In this document: in pieces, positions 8,783-17,812 of the stretch
Layout of the letters: every line of letters starts with the position of its first letter
How positions within the stretch are numbered: position 1 is the stretch's first letter
Source: Nocardia fluminea
GTDB taxonomy: Bacteria > Actinomycetota > Actinomycetes > Mycobacteriales > Mycobacteriaceae
Length of the DNA: 64,000 bases
Direction of reading: 5' to 3'
Assembly (NCBI RefSeq): GCF_002846365.1
Contig: NZ_PJMW01000002.1
Coordinates: forward strand, 4,092,001 to 4,156,000
The notes under the pieces: generated by a model
Database searches by the model: none
Seen by the model: the letters and a program-made list of their open reading frames with translations, nothing else
Told to the model about the DNA's origin: nothing
Position numbers and translations under genes: made by a program

Positions 8783-10156
8783 CTAGTCGAGGTAGTCGCG
8801 CAGAACCTGCGAACGGCTCGGGTGGCGCAGCTTGCTCATCGTCTTCGATTCGATCTGGCGGATGCGCTCACGCGTGACGCCGTAGACCTGACCGATCTCG
8901 TCGAGGGTGCGCGGCTGACCGTCGGTGAGGCCGAAGCGCAACCGCACCACGCCCGCCTCACGCTCGGACAGTGTTTCCAGCACCGACTGCAGCTGATCCT
9001 GGAGCAGGGTGAAGCTCACCGCGTCGACCGCGACGACCGCCTCGGAGTCCTCGATGAAGTCACCGAGCTGGCTGTCACCCTCGTCGCCGATGGTCTGGTC
9101 GAGCGAGATCGGCTCACGCGCGTACTGCTGGATCTCCAGCACCTTCTCCGGCGTGATGTCCATTTCCTTGGCGAGCTCCTCCGGCGTGGGCTCACGGCCC
9201 AGGTCCTGGAGCAGCTCACGCTGGATACGGCCGAGCTTGTTGATGACCTCGACCATGTGCACCGGGATACGAATGGTGCGGGCCTGATCGGCCATCGCGC
9301 GGGTGATGGCCTGACGGATCCACCACGTCGCGTAGGTCGAGAACTTGTAACCCTTGGTGTAGTCGAACTTCTCGACCGCGCGGATCAGACCCAGGTTGCC
9401 TTCCTGGATGAGGTCGAGGAACGCCATACCGCGACCGGTGTAGCGCTTGGCCAGCGAGACGACCAGTCGCAGGTTGGCCTCGAGCAGGTGGTTCTTGGCC
9501 CGGTTGCCGTCGCGCACGATCCAGTTGAAATCGCGGCGCGTGGTGACCGAGAGCTTCTCGCCCGCCTCGGCGAACTCGCGCATCTTCTCCGCGGCGAACA
9601 GGCCTGCCTCGATGCGCTTGGCGAGTTCGACCTCCTCCTCCGCGTTGAGCAGCGCTACCTTGCCGATCTGCTTGAGATAGGCGCGCACCGAGTCGGCGGA
9701 GGCGGTGAGTTCGGCGTCCTTGCGTGCTTGACGCAGCGCTTCGGACTCCTCCTCGTCCCAGACGAAATCGCCGGAAGCCTTGTCCTTCTCGGACGGCTCC
9801 GCGGTCTCGGCGACGTCGGCGGTTTCCTCGGCGACGTCTTCGACGACGACCTCCTCGCCGACGAGTTCGTCCTCGGCGACTTCGAGATCACCGAGATCGT
9901 CGACCTCGACCGACTCGTCGTCGAGCTGCTCCTCACCGCCCTCGCCCGAGGTCGCCTTCTTCGCGGCGGCCTTCTTGGCCGGAGCCTTCTTGGCGGCAGC
10001 CTTCTTCGCCGGAGCCTTCTTGGCTACGGCCTTCTTGGCCGGCGCCTTTTTGGCGGCGGCCTTTTTGGCCGGCGTCTTCTTGGCCGGGTTTGCGGCGTCG
10101 TCGGCATCGGCGTCGGAGGCCGAGTCGGCGGTCTGACGGGTATTCGTGGCTACCAC
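8783..10156 (-). CDS. sigA: Primary sigma factor SigA (RpoD)
   Basis: 457-residue housekeeping sigma-70. Residues 25-68 are lysine/alanine/proline repeats (KKAPAKKA units), 70-145 are acidic, region 1.2 starts near 155 ([15 protein letters not shown]), region 2 contains [16 protein letters not shown], region 3 follows, and region 4.2 ends with [20 protein letters not shown]. The N-terminal extension is typical of mycolic-acid actinomycetes. GTG at 10156 preceded by AAAGGG. Directs RNA polymerase to TAnnnT-type promoters, many of which are visible in this window. Confidence 0.98.
   Translation of the reverse strand: MVATNTRQTADSASDADADDAANPAKKTPAKKAAAKKAPAKKAVAKKAPAKKAAAKKAPAKKAAAKKATSGEGGEEQLDDESVEVDDLGDLEVAEDELVGEEVVVEDVAEETADVAETAEPSEKDKASGDFVWDEEESEALRQARKDAELTASADSVRAYLKQIGKVALLNAEEEVELAKRIEAGLFAAEKMREFAEAGEKLSVTTRRDFNWIVRDGNRAKNHLLEANLRLVVSLAKRYTGRGMAFLDLIQEGNLGLIRAVEKFDYTKGYKFSTYATWWIRQAITRAMADQARTIRIPVHMVEVINKLGRIQRELLQDLGREPTPEELAKEMDITPEKVLEIQQYAREPISLDQTIGDEGDSQLGDFIEDSEAVVAVDAVSFTLLQDQLQSVLETLSEREAGVVRLRFGLTDGQPRTLDEIGQVYGVTRERIRQIESKTMSKLRHPSRSQVLRDYLD
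9953..10084 (-). repeat. [14 protein letters not shown] tandem repeats in sigA
   Basis: Imperfect tandem units encoding KKAPAKKA / KKAAAKKA at SigA residues 25-68, a histone-H1-like basic tail. Confidence 0.8.
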
Positions 10157-10402
10157 GTACGCCCTTTCGTGACGGTCTCGTGCGGCGTCACGCCAGAGTG
10201 GTTTTCCGGCGGAGCGGTCGGTCGGGTTGCACCGGCGATGCGTCGGCCGGGTGAAGTCGGCGCTCGTTCACCGACCTTCTCGCGACCGGCCGCGGCCGGA
10301 AGGTTTCACCGGCTCACCGCCGGACGTGTTCCATTGTAACGATCCAACCAGGGTACTCATGGCACGATGCCACCCAGGCGTTGCGTCGCAGGCCGCGCCG
10401 GG

Positions 10403-11161
10403 CTACGGCGCGAGGCCCGCATCGATGGCCATCGCCGCGCCGACGATACCCGCGGTGTTCTTCAAGACAGCCGGAATCACGGGAGTTCGGTTGGTGAGCA
10501 AGGGAATCCACTGTTCGTGATCACGGCTGATGCCGCCGCCCGCCACGATCACCTTCGGCCAGAAGAGATCCTCGATGTGGCGCAACACGCGACTCACCCG
10601 CTGTGCCCACTCCGGGTAGGTCAGGCCCTCGTTGTCCTTGACCGAGGCCGCCGCCAGATCCTCGGCGTCGACGCCCTCGATCTTGAGATGGCCGAGCTCG
10701 GAGTTGGGCACCAGCACGCCGTTGTAGAGCAGCGCGGAGCCGATGCCGGTGCCGAAGGTGAGCAGCAGCGTCAGCCCGTGCAGGTCGCGCGCGGTGCCGT
10801 AGGAGTCCTCGGCCAGGCCCGCCGCGTCGGCGTCGTTGAGCACGGTGACCTCGCGCCCGCCCAGCGCCTTGGCGAACAACGCGCGCGCGTCGGTGCCGAT
10901 CCAGGCCTGGTCGATGTTGGCCGCGGTTCTGGCGTGACCGTCGAGCACCACGCACGGCATCGTGATGCCGACCGGACCCTCCCACCCCGTCTGCGCCACG
11001 AGTTCGGCGACCGCCGCGGCGACGGCGTCGGGCGTGGACGGCCGCGGTGTCGGGATCTTGATGCGCTCATGGGTGAGCAGGCCGGTGGCCAGATCGACCT
11101 CGGCGCCCTTCACCCCGCTGCCGCCGATATCGATACCGAATGCGTGCCCCCGAGTGGACAT
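10403..11161 (-). CDS. ppgK: Polyphosphate glucokinase
   Basis: 252-residue ROK-fold kinase that phosphorylates glucose using polyphosphate or ATP. Seen: phosphate-binding FGIDIGGSGVKGAEVDL at residues 8-24, LNDADAAG (catalytic Asp) near 120, LLTFGTGIGSALL near 145, and GGGISRDHEQWIPLL near the C-terminus. ATG at 11161. Located upstream of sigA on the same strand with a 246-bp gap, the usual arrangement in mycobacteria. Confidence 0.96.
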   Translation of the reverse strand: MSTRGHAFGIDIGGSGVKGAEVDLATGLLTHERIKIPTPRPSTPDAVAAAVAELVAQTGWEGPVGITMPCVVLDGHARTAANIDQAWIGTDARALFAKALGGREVTVLNDADAAGLAEDSYGTARDLHGLTLLLTFGTGIGSALLYNGVLVPNSELGHLKIEGVDAEDLAAASVKDNEGLTYPEWAQRVSRVLRHIEDLFWPKVIVAGGGISRDHEQWIPLLTNRTPVIPAVLKNTAGIVGAAMAIDAGLAP

Positions 11162-11269
11162 GGTTCAACCCCTTGCTGACGTGGTCGAGGTGCCTGGCGG
11201 ACACCACGGAGAAGAGTAGCGGTAGTCACCACGCGCGCGACGAGCCACGACATGTGATGCGATGGGTGG

Positions 11270-12169
11270 GTGCCCGAATACACCGAGCCCGAGACCGTAA
11301 CCGCCCCCACCACATCCGCTGATCACGAGCAGTTGCGGCGCCTCGCCGTCGAGCTCGCGGAGACGGCCGCCGCGCATGTGCGCGCCCGCAGGCCCGAGGT
11401 GTTCGCCGACGACGGACCCGTGGCAGGCGCGGTGGCCACCAAGGGACACGCCACCGATCCGGTCACCGTCGTCGACACCGAATCCGAACAGCTGATCCGC
11501 ACGTTGCTCGCCGAGCGCAGGCCCGGCGACGCGATTCTGGGGGAGGAGGGCGGCGGCGATGTCGGCGCCACCGCGCCGGGCGCTGTCACCTGGGTCGTCG
11601 ACCCGATCGACGGCACCGTGAACTTCCTCTACGGGCTGCCCGGCTACGCCGTCTCGGTGGGCGCGGTGGTGGACGGCAAGCCGGTGGCGGGCGCCGTCGT
11701 CGACGTCGCCGCCGCGACCACCTACAGTGCCGCACTGGGCGCTGGATCGCACGCTGTGCGACCGGACGGCACCCGGGTGACTCTGCGCTGCAGTAGCGAG
11801 GATTCGCTCTCGGTGGCCCTGGTAGCCACCGGCTTCGCCTATGGCAGCGCGCGCCGCGCCCGCCAGGCGCAGCTGCTCACCGAGATCCTGCCGCAGATCC
11901 GCGATATCCGCCGCCTCGGCGCCGCCGCCATGGACCTGTGCCACGTCGCCTCGGGCAGGCTGGAGGCCTACTACGAGCACGGCCTCCATGCCTGGGACTG
12001 GGCCGCGGGGGCCCTCATCGCCGCCGAGGCGGGCGCCGTCGTGCGCGTCCCCCCGGTCACCGTCGGTGGCGCCGCGGGCGAACTGACGGTCGTCGCGGCC
12101 CCAGGCATCGCCGCGGACCTCCACGATCTGCTCGAACGGGTCGGCGCGCCGACGGCGCTACCGGACTAG
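11270..12169 (+). CDS. suhB: Inositol monophosphatase family protein
   Basis: 299 residues. Metal-binding IMPase motifs are present: EEGGGD (motif near 83) and VDPIDGTVNFLYGLP (DPxDGT, near 108), and the C-terminal WDWAAGALIAAEAGAVV (WDxAAG). Hydrolyses inositol-1-phosphate or a related sugar phosphate; in this group it supplies inositol for phosphatidylinositol mannosides and mycothiol. GTG 11270; divergent from ppgK; position matches M. tuberculosis suhB. Confidence 0.93.
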   Translation: MPEYTEPETVTAPTTSADHEQLRRLAVELAETAAAHVRARRPEVFADDGPVAGAVATKGHATDPVTVVDTESEQLIRTLLAERRPGDAILGEEGGGDVGATAPGAVTWVVDPIDGTVNFLYGLPGYAVSVGAVVDGKPVAGAVVDVAAATTYSAALGAGSHAVRPDGTRVTLRCSSEDSLSVALVATGFAYGSARRARQAQLLTEILPQIRDIRRLGAAAMDLCHVASGRLEAYYEHGLHAWDWAAGALIAAEAGAVVRVPPVTVGGAAGELTVVAAPGIAADLHDLLERVGAPTALPD

Positions 12170-12174
12170 ATCGC

Positions 12175-12858
12175 TCAGCACTTGACTTCGCGTGCGGCGT
12201 CGAGGAGGTCGGGATCGATCGAGGACGAGCTGGCGCCGGGGGCCAGGCTCTTCAGTGACCGGAGCACCGCCTCGGCGTCTGCGCCGGGGCGCAGCGATTC
12301 GCCGAACGCCTGCCCGAGCACCAGATCGACGGTGTCGTCGGTGCGCGGGTCCTCGATCAGCTCGGCGCAGGGCGCGATCAACTGCACCGAGGCGGCCGCC
12401 GGCCTGCCGTTCACGCCGAACCGGATCTGACCGGTGCAGGTGAGGTCGCCGCTCACATAGACCGGATCGTTACCGACCTGTGTCCCCGGCGCGCCGGCGA
12501 AGCCGAGGTCGGCCAGCGCCGAGGCGATGTTGCCCGCCTGGCCGCTCTTGCCGTTGGCGTTGAACACCCGCACCCGCGACTCCGACAGGGCCGCCGGGTC
12601 GACCTCGGCGAGTCGCGTCGGACCCACTCTGGTGCCCAGGGCCGCGGGCTGCGGTGCGTTGGTGGCCGTCGGTGTGCTCGGCGCGTTGCACGCCATCGGT
12701 TCGTTGCTGTCGTCACGAGTGCGAAACGCCGTGATCCAGACGAACAGGCTCACCAGAGCCAGCACGAGGACGAGCGCGAGCCAGAGCTCGGGCCGCCGCC
12801 GCGGAAAGGGTTTGCCGTCGCGATCTGTCGCGCTGCCTTCGGTGATCAGTGAAACCAC
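12175..12858 (-). CDS. cei: Cei envelope integrity protein (LytR_C domain)
   Basis: 227 residues: cytosolic Arg-rich start, one transmembrane segment at about 26-46 (LWLALVLVLALVSLFVW), a short linker, then an extracytoplasmic LytR C-terminal domain (RVRVFNANGKSGQAGNIA). Matches the Cei proteins of mycobacteria (Rv2700), needed for cell-envelope integrity. Starts at GTG 12858 only 6 nt after a TAGAGT -10 box, so probably leaderless. Convergent with suhB, 5 bp apart. Confidence 0.9.
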   Translation of the reverse strand: MVSLITEGSATDRDGKPFPRRRPELWLALVLVLALVSLFVWITAFRTRDDSNEPMACNAPSTPTATNAPQPAALGTRVGPTRLAEVDPAALSESRVRVFNANGKSGQAGNIASALADLGFAGAPGTQVGNDPVYVSGDLTCTGQIRFGVNGRPAAASVQLIAPCAELIEDPRTDDTVDLVLGQAFGESLRPGADAEAVLRSLKSLAPGASSSSIDPDLLDAAREVKC

Positions 12859-13232
12859 GCGCTCACTCTACGAGTCCCGCGCCGGTGCGCGAGCCGGGAG
12901 GTCTCGGCGAGTTTCCCGGCAGGTGACGATTCGTCGTCGGTTTCGGCTCGGCGCGGGTTTGATTGCGACTTTCGTCCATCGGTCCGCTATTGTCTGGCCG
13001 CCCAGATCGAATATTTACCGGTGAAACGGTGGTCGGTCGCGGGAACAACAAGGGCATGTCCTGCGTTTACCGAACGCTGTCGGAGTAGATCGCTGGCCGA
13101 TCGAACCTGATAGACGACCGGTGCACGTGTGAGGTGCACCACCGGCGGGGCGGTACGAACGCCGGAACCCTGCGGGGTTACGGCAATCGACTGATCCGGG
13201 ATATACGGAGTAAGGACTGAGGGGAAGACGAC
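12859..13232. other. Divergent promoter region cei / DUF4193
   Basis: No coding signal. Holds the cei promoter at its left end and, at 13120-13140, a GGTGCAC/GTGCACC inverted repeat with a 7-nt loop that could form a small hairpin in the DUF4193 leader. DUF4193 translation starts after GAGGGGAAGACG. Confidence 0.5.
12865..12870 (-). promoter_or_regulatory. -10 box TAGAGT, leaderless start of cei
   Basis: Ends 6 nt before GTG 12858; no Shine-Dalgarno. Confidence 0.5.
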
Positions 13233-13535
13233 ATGGCAACCGACTATGACGCACCGCGGCGCACCGAATCCGACGAGGTGTCGGAGGATTCGCTCGAGGA
13301 GCTGAAGGCCCGCCGCAACGAGGCGCAGTCCGCCGTCGTGGACATCGACGAATCCGATACAGCGGAATCGTTCGAGCTTCCCGGCGCGGACTTGTCCGAC
13401 GAGGTACTCAGCGTTCGGGTGGTCCCGAAGCAAGCGGACGAGTTCACCTGCTCGAGCTGTTTTCTCGTGCATCACCGCAGCCGACTGGCCTCCGAGAAGG
13501 GTGGACAGCTCATCTGCATGGATTGCGCGCTCTAG
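13233..13535 (+). CDS. DUF4193 family protein
   Basis: 100-residue acidic protein. The N-terminus MATDYDAPRR and the C-terminal zinc-ribbon-like pair FTCSSCFLVHHRSRL...ICMDCAL (Cx2C ... Cx2C) define the family. Located as in M. tuberculosis (Rv2699). Highly conserved in actinobacteria; function not established. ATG 13233 with GAGGGGAAG upstream. Confidence 0.92.
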   Translation: MATDYDAPRRTESDEVSEDSLEELKARRNEAQSAVVDIDESDTAESFELPGADLSDEVLSVRVVPKQADEFTCSSCFLVHHRSRLASEKGGQLICMDCAL

Positions 13536-13590
13536 CGGCAGGCGAGTGCGCGGCACCGTGCGGTCGATCGACCCGCATGGGCTGCGCAGA

Positions 13591-13608
13591 CTGATCCGCA
13601 GGGATCAG
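13591..13608. terminator. Possible terminator between convergent genes
   Basis: CTGATCC/GGATCAG stem with a GCAG loop between the DUF4193 and DUF3093 stop codons; no T tract. Confidence 0.3.
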
Positions 13609-13618
13609 CGAGGAAGGG

Positions 13619-14155
13619 TCAGCCCGCGCTCGGGAGTCCGAGCGCGGCCAAGACCCGGTCCGGCCTTCGCGTACTGACCAACCAGTACGGCGTCGGGTCG
13701 TCCGGGTCGTCCAGCACCAGCAATGCCATCGGGCCGATCCAGGCGTGGTGCTGCACATAGGCGGCGGGGTCGAGTTGTCGGCCCAGGGCCGCGCTCTTGG
13801 CCGTCGGCGCGACGGCCACGGCGCGCGCGACGAAGCTCACCGGCAGGTGGGCACGGTCGACGCGCAGTTCCGCCGTACCATCGTCGGCCACGGTGACATC
13901 CAGGCGATGCCTGCTCATCCACAACAGAATCCACACCGGGACCGGCGTCAGCAACAGGTACGGCAGCCACGCCCGCAATCCCGGCGCGCCCATGTGGATC
14001 TCGGCCGCGAGCAGGCCCGCGATCGTGAAGCCGACCGGCCACCACCACAGCGGCACCCACAGGCGCTCGGAGTAGGGCGACGGACCCGGCGCGCGTGGCG
14101 CGCGAGGGTCGGTGTCTGCGGTCTCGGTCGTGGGGGAATGGGGCTGGTCGGGCAC
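13619..14155 (-). CDS. DUF3093 family membrane protein
   Basis: 178 residues with two closely spaced transmembrane segments near residues 36-80 ([17 protein letters not shown], then [16 protein letters not shown]), followed by a soluble PH-like C-terminal part with [14 protein letters not shown]. Matches DUF3093 and the syntenic Rv2698. GTG 14155 lies 6 nt after a TAGTGT box, so it is predicted leaderless. Function unknown. Confidence 0.9.
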   Translation of the reverse strand: MPDQPHSPTTETADTDPRAPRAPGPSPYSERLWVPLWWWPVGFTIAGLLAAEIHMGAPGLRAWLPYLLLTPVPVWILLWMSRHRLDVTVADDGTAELRVDRAHLPVSFVARAVAVAPTAKSAALGRQLDPAAYVQHHAWIGPMALLVLDDPDDPTPYWLVSTRRPDRVLAALGLPSAG

Positions 14156-14161
14156 CCCTCA

Positions 14162-14167
14162 ACACTA
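14162..14167 (-). promoter_or_regulatory. -10 box TAGTGT, leaderless start of DUF3093 gene
   Basis: 6 nt from GTG 14155. Confidence 0.5.
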
Positions 14168-14213
14168 GGTCACCGTGCCAGGGCTGCGACGAGAAGGTCC
14201 GGCCTCGACCGCG

Positions 14214-14219
14214 TAGTCT
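14214..14219 (+). promoter_or_regulatory. -10 box TAGTCT, leaderless start of dut
   Basis: 8 nt from GTG 14228; back to back with the DUF3093 promoter 46 bp away. Confidence 0.5.
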
Positions 14220-14227
14220 CGACCGAT

Positions 14228-14698
14228 GTGAACGCACTTGCACCGATTCCGCTGCGGCGGCTCGATCCCGGCATCCCTGTGCCGACGCGTGCCCATCCGG
14301 GTGATGCGGGCGTCGACCTCTGTACCACCGAGGATGTGATCATCGAACCGGGCGAGCGGGTGCTGGTCGGTACCGGGATCGCGATCGCGCTGCCGATGGG
14401 CACGGTCGGCTTGATCCACCCCCGGTCCGGTTTGGCCGCGAAGGCCGGTCTGTCGGTGGTCAACACGCCCGGCACGGTCGACGCGGGCTACCGCGGTGAG
14501 ATCAAGGTGTGCCTGATCAACCACGACCCGCGCACCGCTATCGAGCTGCGTCGCGGCGACCGCGTCGCGCAGTTGCTGGTGCAGCGGGTCGAGTTGGTCG
14601 ACTTCGCCGAGGTCGACGATCTCGACGAGACCGCCCGTGGCACCGGCGGGTACGGGTCGAGCGGCGGGCATGCCGGCCTGGCCGACAAGGAGGCGTGA
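14228..14698 (+). CDS. dut: dUTP diphosphatase
   Basis: 156-residue trimeric dUTPase converting dUTP to dUMP and PPi. Conserved motifs in order: HPGDAGVDL (1), [12 protein letters not shown] (3), [16 protein letters not shown] (uracil-binding hairpin with catalytic Asp), [10 protein letters not shown] (4) and the C-terminal [11 protein letters not shown] glycine-rich lid that closes over the nucleotide. GTG 14228 chosen because the family begins there and a -10 box precedes it. Stop overlaps the next ATG (TGATG). Confidence 0.97.
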   Translation: MNALAPIPLRRLDPGIPVPTRAHPGDAGVDLCTTEDVIIEPGERVLVGTGIAIALPMGTVGLIHPRSGLAAKAGLSVVNTPGTVDAGYRGEIKVCLINHDPRTAIELRRGDRVAQLLVQRVELVDFAEVDDLDETARGTGGYGSSGGHAGLADKEA

Positions 14699-15597
14699 TG
14701 GGTCTGTTCGGAAAGAAGAAGCGCGCGCGTGACGACGACTACGTCGACTACGACGAAGTCGAGTACGACGAGGCGGACTACGACTTGGACGCGGACTCCG
14801 ACGAGTACGACACCGACGAGTTCCAGCGCCCCGACTTCGCCCGCCTCGACTTCGACGACGCGCCCACCGACGAGCGCATCTACGGCAATTTCGACCATGC
14901 CCCCGATGCCGCCGCGGGTCCTTACGACATCAGCGAGGTCTCCGACGAGGCCATCTCGCGTCGCCTCGACCTCGGCTCGGTGCTCATCCCGGTGCCCCAG
15001 GGCGGGCAGTTGCAGGTGGAGATGAGTCCCGACGGCACCCCGCAGGCGGTGCACCTGGCCACCGAGCACGGCAGGCTCACGGTCGCCGCCTACGCCGCGC
15101 CCAAGTCGGCGGGTCAGTGGCGCACGGTCGCCGCGGATCTGGCGGAGTCGCTGCGCGGTGACGGGGCGAGCGTGGCCGTCGAGAAGGGCCCGTGGGGCCG
15201 TGAGGTCAAGGCGATCACCGAGGGCGCCGACCTGCGCTTCATCGGTGTCGACGGTCCCCGCTGGATGATCCGGCTGGTCGCCGCGGGGCCCAAGGGCGCC
15301 GTCGACGATCGCAGCCCGCTGATCACCGCGGCCCGCGCGGTGCTGGCCGACGCGGTGGTCCGCCGCGGCACCGACCCGCTGCCCGTGCGCGACCCGCTGC
15401 CGGTGGTCCTGCCCCAGGAACTGGCCGAACAGCTGGCCGCTGCCCACCAGCAGCAGGTCCTGGCTCAGCAGGAAGCTCTCGAAGCCCAGGCCGCCGCCGC
15501 GGCCGCCCCGCCGCCCTCGGCCCTTCCGCCGAAACTGCCGGACGAGCCGCGCCGGGGCGCGGACGGTTCGGCGATGCAGCAACTGGGCCTGAACTAG
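14698..15597 (+). CDS. DUF3710 domain protein
   Basis: 299 residues. A short basic start [13 protein letters not shown] is followed by a strongly acidic Asp/Glu/Tyr-rich stretch (about 10-45), then the DUF3710 core (LDLGSVLIPVPQGGQLQVEM; WRTVAADLAESLRGDGA; VDGPRWMIRLV) and a Pro/Gln tail. Translationally coupled to dut. Conserved in actinobacteria (Rv2696c) with no assigned reaction. Confidence 0.92.
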   Translation: MGLFGKKKRARDDDYVDYDEVEYDEADYDLDADSDEYDTDEFQRPDFARLDFDDAPTDERIYGNFDHAPDAAAGPYDISEVSDEAISRRLDLGSVLIPVPQGGQLQVEMSPDGTPQAVHLATEHGRLTVAAYAAPKSAGQWRTVAADLAESLRGDGASVAVEKGPWGREVKAITEGADLRFIGVDGPRWMIRLVAAGPKGAVDDRSPLITAARAVLADAVVRRGTDPLPVRDPLPVVLPQELAEQLAAAHQQQVLAQQEALEAQAAAAAAPPPSALPPKLPDEPRRGADGSAMQQLGLN

Positions 15598-15737
15598 GCT
15601 CATCCGCCTCTCCGCTCCTCCGCCTCTCCGCGACTTTTGCCGGTCGTGGGGAGGTGGTTCGGCTGGTGACGGGGCCGGCGGTTGGGGGTAGGTCCGGTGT
15701 TGGGAGTGCCCGGCGAGTTACCCATGTACTCGCGAAA

Positions 15738-16481
15738 TCAGTTGTCCTGCAAGGCGGTTGGTTGCTTGTGCGTCGCTGGTGGTAACGCGCTCAACTCCGC
15801 GAATCCGGCATGTCCGAGGACGGCCGGGTCGGCGCCGAGTTCGGCGAGCGTCACTCGGTGCAGTCGGGCCGACGGCAATGTCGCCGCCCATTCCTCGGCG
15901 ACGGCGACCGGGTGGACCGGGTCGTCGACAGCGCCGACCACCGCTACCGGCACGTCGTTGCCCGCCAGGTCTTCCAGCGACGGCCATGCGTATCCGGCGG
16001 CTTCGTCCAGCGCGGCGGGCAGGTGCGGCCACTGACCGCGCCACGACTGGGTCAGCGCGTCGGCCAGCCACGGCGGACTCGAGGCTCGCATTCGCTCGAT
16101 CACCGCCTCCAATCCGTCCGCGCGCAGTTGCTCTGCGGTAACCGCGGCGCTCAATGCGGCTGGGCAGGTAGCGGTTTCGGCACCGGTCCAGGCGGGTAAT
16201 GCTGCTACGACACCGACAACCGCGGTACGGTGCTCGGCTGCCCAGTCGAGTGCGATCGCGGCGCCGAGGGAGATGCCCGCGGCCAGGACCGGACCGCGCG
16301 CCGCGGCAGCGTCCAAAGCCGCGGTACAGCTCGCTATCACGGCTTGCGGGTCCGGTTCGACGGCGTGGAAGGCGAGTCCGTGGGCGAGGGCGGCAGGCCC
16401 GAACGCGCGGGCCGCGAAATCGGCGTCGGAGCCGGTCCCCGGCAGGGCGACCACGGTGACCTGGGGTGGGGTGCGCAACAC
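15738..16481 (-). CDS. Alpha/beta hydrolase
   Basis: 247 residues. Nucleophile elbow AAGISLGAAIAL (GxSxG) at about residue 78, PGTGSDADF (oxyanion region) near the N-terminus, and candidate acid and histidine in AVDDPVHPV. Start set at GTG 16481, which has a TACGCT -10 box 6 nt upstream; the ATG at 16565 would overlap the divergent OB-fold gene. Syntenic with Rv2695. Substrate unknown. Confidence 0.85.
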   Translation of the reverse strand: MLRTPPQVTVVALPGTGSDADFAARAFGPAALAHGLAFHAVEPDPQAVIASCTAALDAAAARGPVLAAGISLGAAIALDWAAEHRTAVVGVVAALPAWTGAETATCPAALSAAVTAEQLRADGLEAVIERMRASSPPWLADALTQSWRGQWPHLPAALDEAAGYAWPSLEDLAGNDVPVAVVGAVDDPVHPVAVAEEWAATLPSARLHRVTLAELGADPAVLGHAGFAELSALPPATHKQPTALQDN

Positions 16482-16487
16482 CGGCCG

Positions 16488-16493
16488 AGCGTA
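16488..16493 (-). promoter_or_regulatory. -10 box TACGCT, leaderless start of hydrolase
   Basis: 6 nt from GTG 16481; decides the start choice. Confidence 0.45.
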
Positions 16494-16555
16494 GCGGCCG
16501 GGCGTTTGCCCATCTACAGTGGCGGTGTACGGCCAACTAGCGGGAGAAGCGTGAC

Positions 16556-16963
16556 ATGTCGTCATCCACGGGCGGACACAAGTCGGGATCGGGTCCGGAC
16601 TCGGGATATTTTCGCCGACTCGGTCGCCGTCTCACCGCCGATATCGACCAGCTCGACGCCGAGGAACTGGCGGAGACGGTCGATGCCTCCGGTGCCCGGC
16701 GGGCCAAGGACTGCTGTCGCGGCGAGGAGGCCACGATTCTGGGCAGACTCCGCAGTGTCGAGGCGTGTCCCAAGGCCGCCGGGGCCACCGTGCAGGCCGA
16801 GTTCTTCGACGGCACCGACGCCATCACCCTGGTGTGGATCGGGCGCAGGCGTATTCCCGGTATCGAACCGGGCAGGCGCATTCTGGTCCGTGGTCGCGTG
16901 GGCGACCGCGACGGCCGCAAAGTGATCTTCAACCCCTACTACGAATTGCGCGGGAACAGCTGA
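16556..16963 (+). CDS. OB-fold nucleic-acid-binding domain protein
   Basis: 135 residues. A short Ser/Gly-rich leader, a helical part (DIDQLDAEELAETVDASGA), then an OB-fold: CRGEEATILGRLRSVEACP, VQAEFFDGTDAITLVWIGRR, IPGIEPGRRILVRGRVG. Probable single-stranded nucleic-acid binding. ATG 16556 preceded by GGGAGAAGCG. Followed 3 bp later by the DUF3159 gene, as in Rv2694c-Rv2693c. Confidence 0.9.
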   Translation: MSSSTGGHKSGSGPDSGYFRRLGRRLTADIDQLDAEELAETVDASGARRAKDCCRGEEATILGRLRSVEACPKAAGATVQAEFFDGTDAITLVWIGRRRIPGIEPGRRILVRGRVGDRDGRKVIFNPYYELRGNS

Positions 16964-16966
16964 CGT

Positions 16967-17713
16967 ATGCCCTCCAGCGACGAGTACCGCATTGCCGCGG
17001 ACCCCGAAGCCACCGTGGTGTTGCCCGTGGTCACCGATGAACAGGTGGACCCGGAGATCGACACCGAGGTGGACAAGGCCGAACAGACCTTGCTCGAGCA
17101 GCTCGGCGGTTTCAGCGGCCTGATCTATTCCACCCTCCCCGTGCTGGTCTTCGTCCCCGTGAACACCTTCGCGGGCCTCACCGTGGCCATCTGGGCCGCC
17201 CTCGGCGTCGCCGCCGCCATCCTGATCTGGCGACTGGTCCAGCGCAGCCCGATCCAGCCCGCCGTCTCCGGCTTCCTCGGCGTCGGCCTGTGCGCGCTCA
17301 TCGCCCAGCGGGTGGGCGAGGCCAAGGGTTTCTTCCTGTTCGGCATCTACACCAGCCTGGTGTACGCGGGCGTGTTCGCGGTGTCGATCCTGCTGCGCAG
17401 ACCACTGGTCGGGGTGATCTGGGGCGCGCTCAACGGCCACGGTCACCACTGGCGTACCGACAAGCGCATCCGCAAGCTCTACGACCTGGCCACCGTGGTC
17501 TGGGTGGTCGTGTTCGGCGCCCGCTACCTCGTGCAGTCGCAGCTCTACGACACCGACCACACCACCTGGCTGGCCGTGGCGCGGATCGGCATGGGCTGGC
17601 CGCTCACCGCGGTCGCCCTGGTGGTTACCGTGTGGGCGGTGCGCCGCGCCGGACATCTGCCCGCCGAGAAGGCCGACAAGTCCGGCGCCGGAACGGAATC
17701 CGTGTCCGCGTAA
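16967..17713 (+). CDS. DUF3159 family membrane protein
   Basis: 248 residues with a hydrophilic acidic N-terminus and about six transmembrane segments. The family signature is LLEQLGGFSGLIYSTLPVLV followed by FVPVNTF and later GALNGHGHHWRTD. Integral membrane protein of unknown role, conserved in actinobacteria in this position. Confidence 0.92.
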   Translation: MPSSDEYRIAADPEATVVLPVVTDEQVDPEIDTEVDKAEQTLLEQLGGFSGLIYSTLPVLVFVPVNTFAGLTVAIWAALGVAAAILIWRLVQRSPIQPAVSGFLGVGLCALIAQRVGEAKGFFLFGIYTSLVYAGVFAVSILLRRPLVGVIWGALNGHGHHWRTDKRIRKLYDLATVVWVVVFGARYLVQSQLYDTDHTTWLAVARIGMGWPLTAVALVVTVWAVRRAGHLPAEKADKSGAGTESVSA

Positions 17714-17812
17714 GGGTGGGTAGGGCGCCGCCGGAGGTGGGGAAGTACCCACCCTGGGGTATCTGGTCGCGACGGCCGGTTCGTCGCACGATCAATGCGT
17801 AGGAAGAACGCG

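Noticed and set aside
8774..10339. 521-codon plus-strand frame opposite sigA
   Set aside because: Mirror of SigA coding sequence; its Gly/Arg/Leu repeats are the complement of the Lys/Ala repeats.
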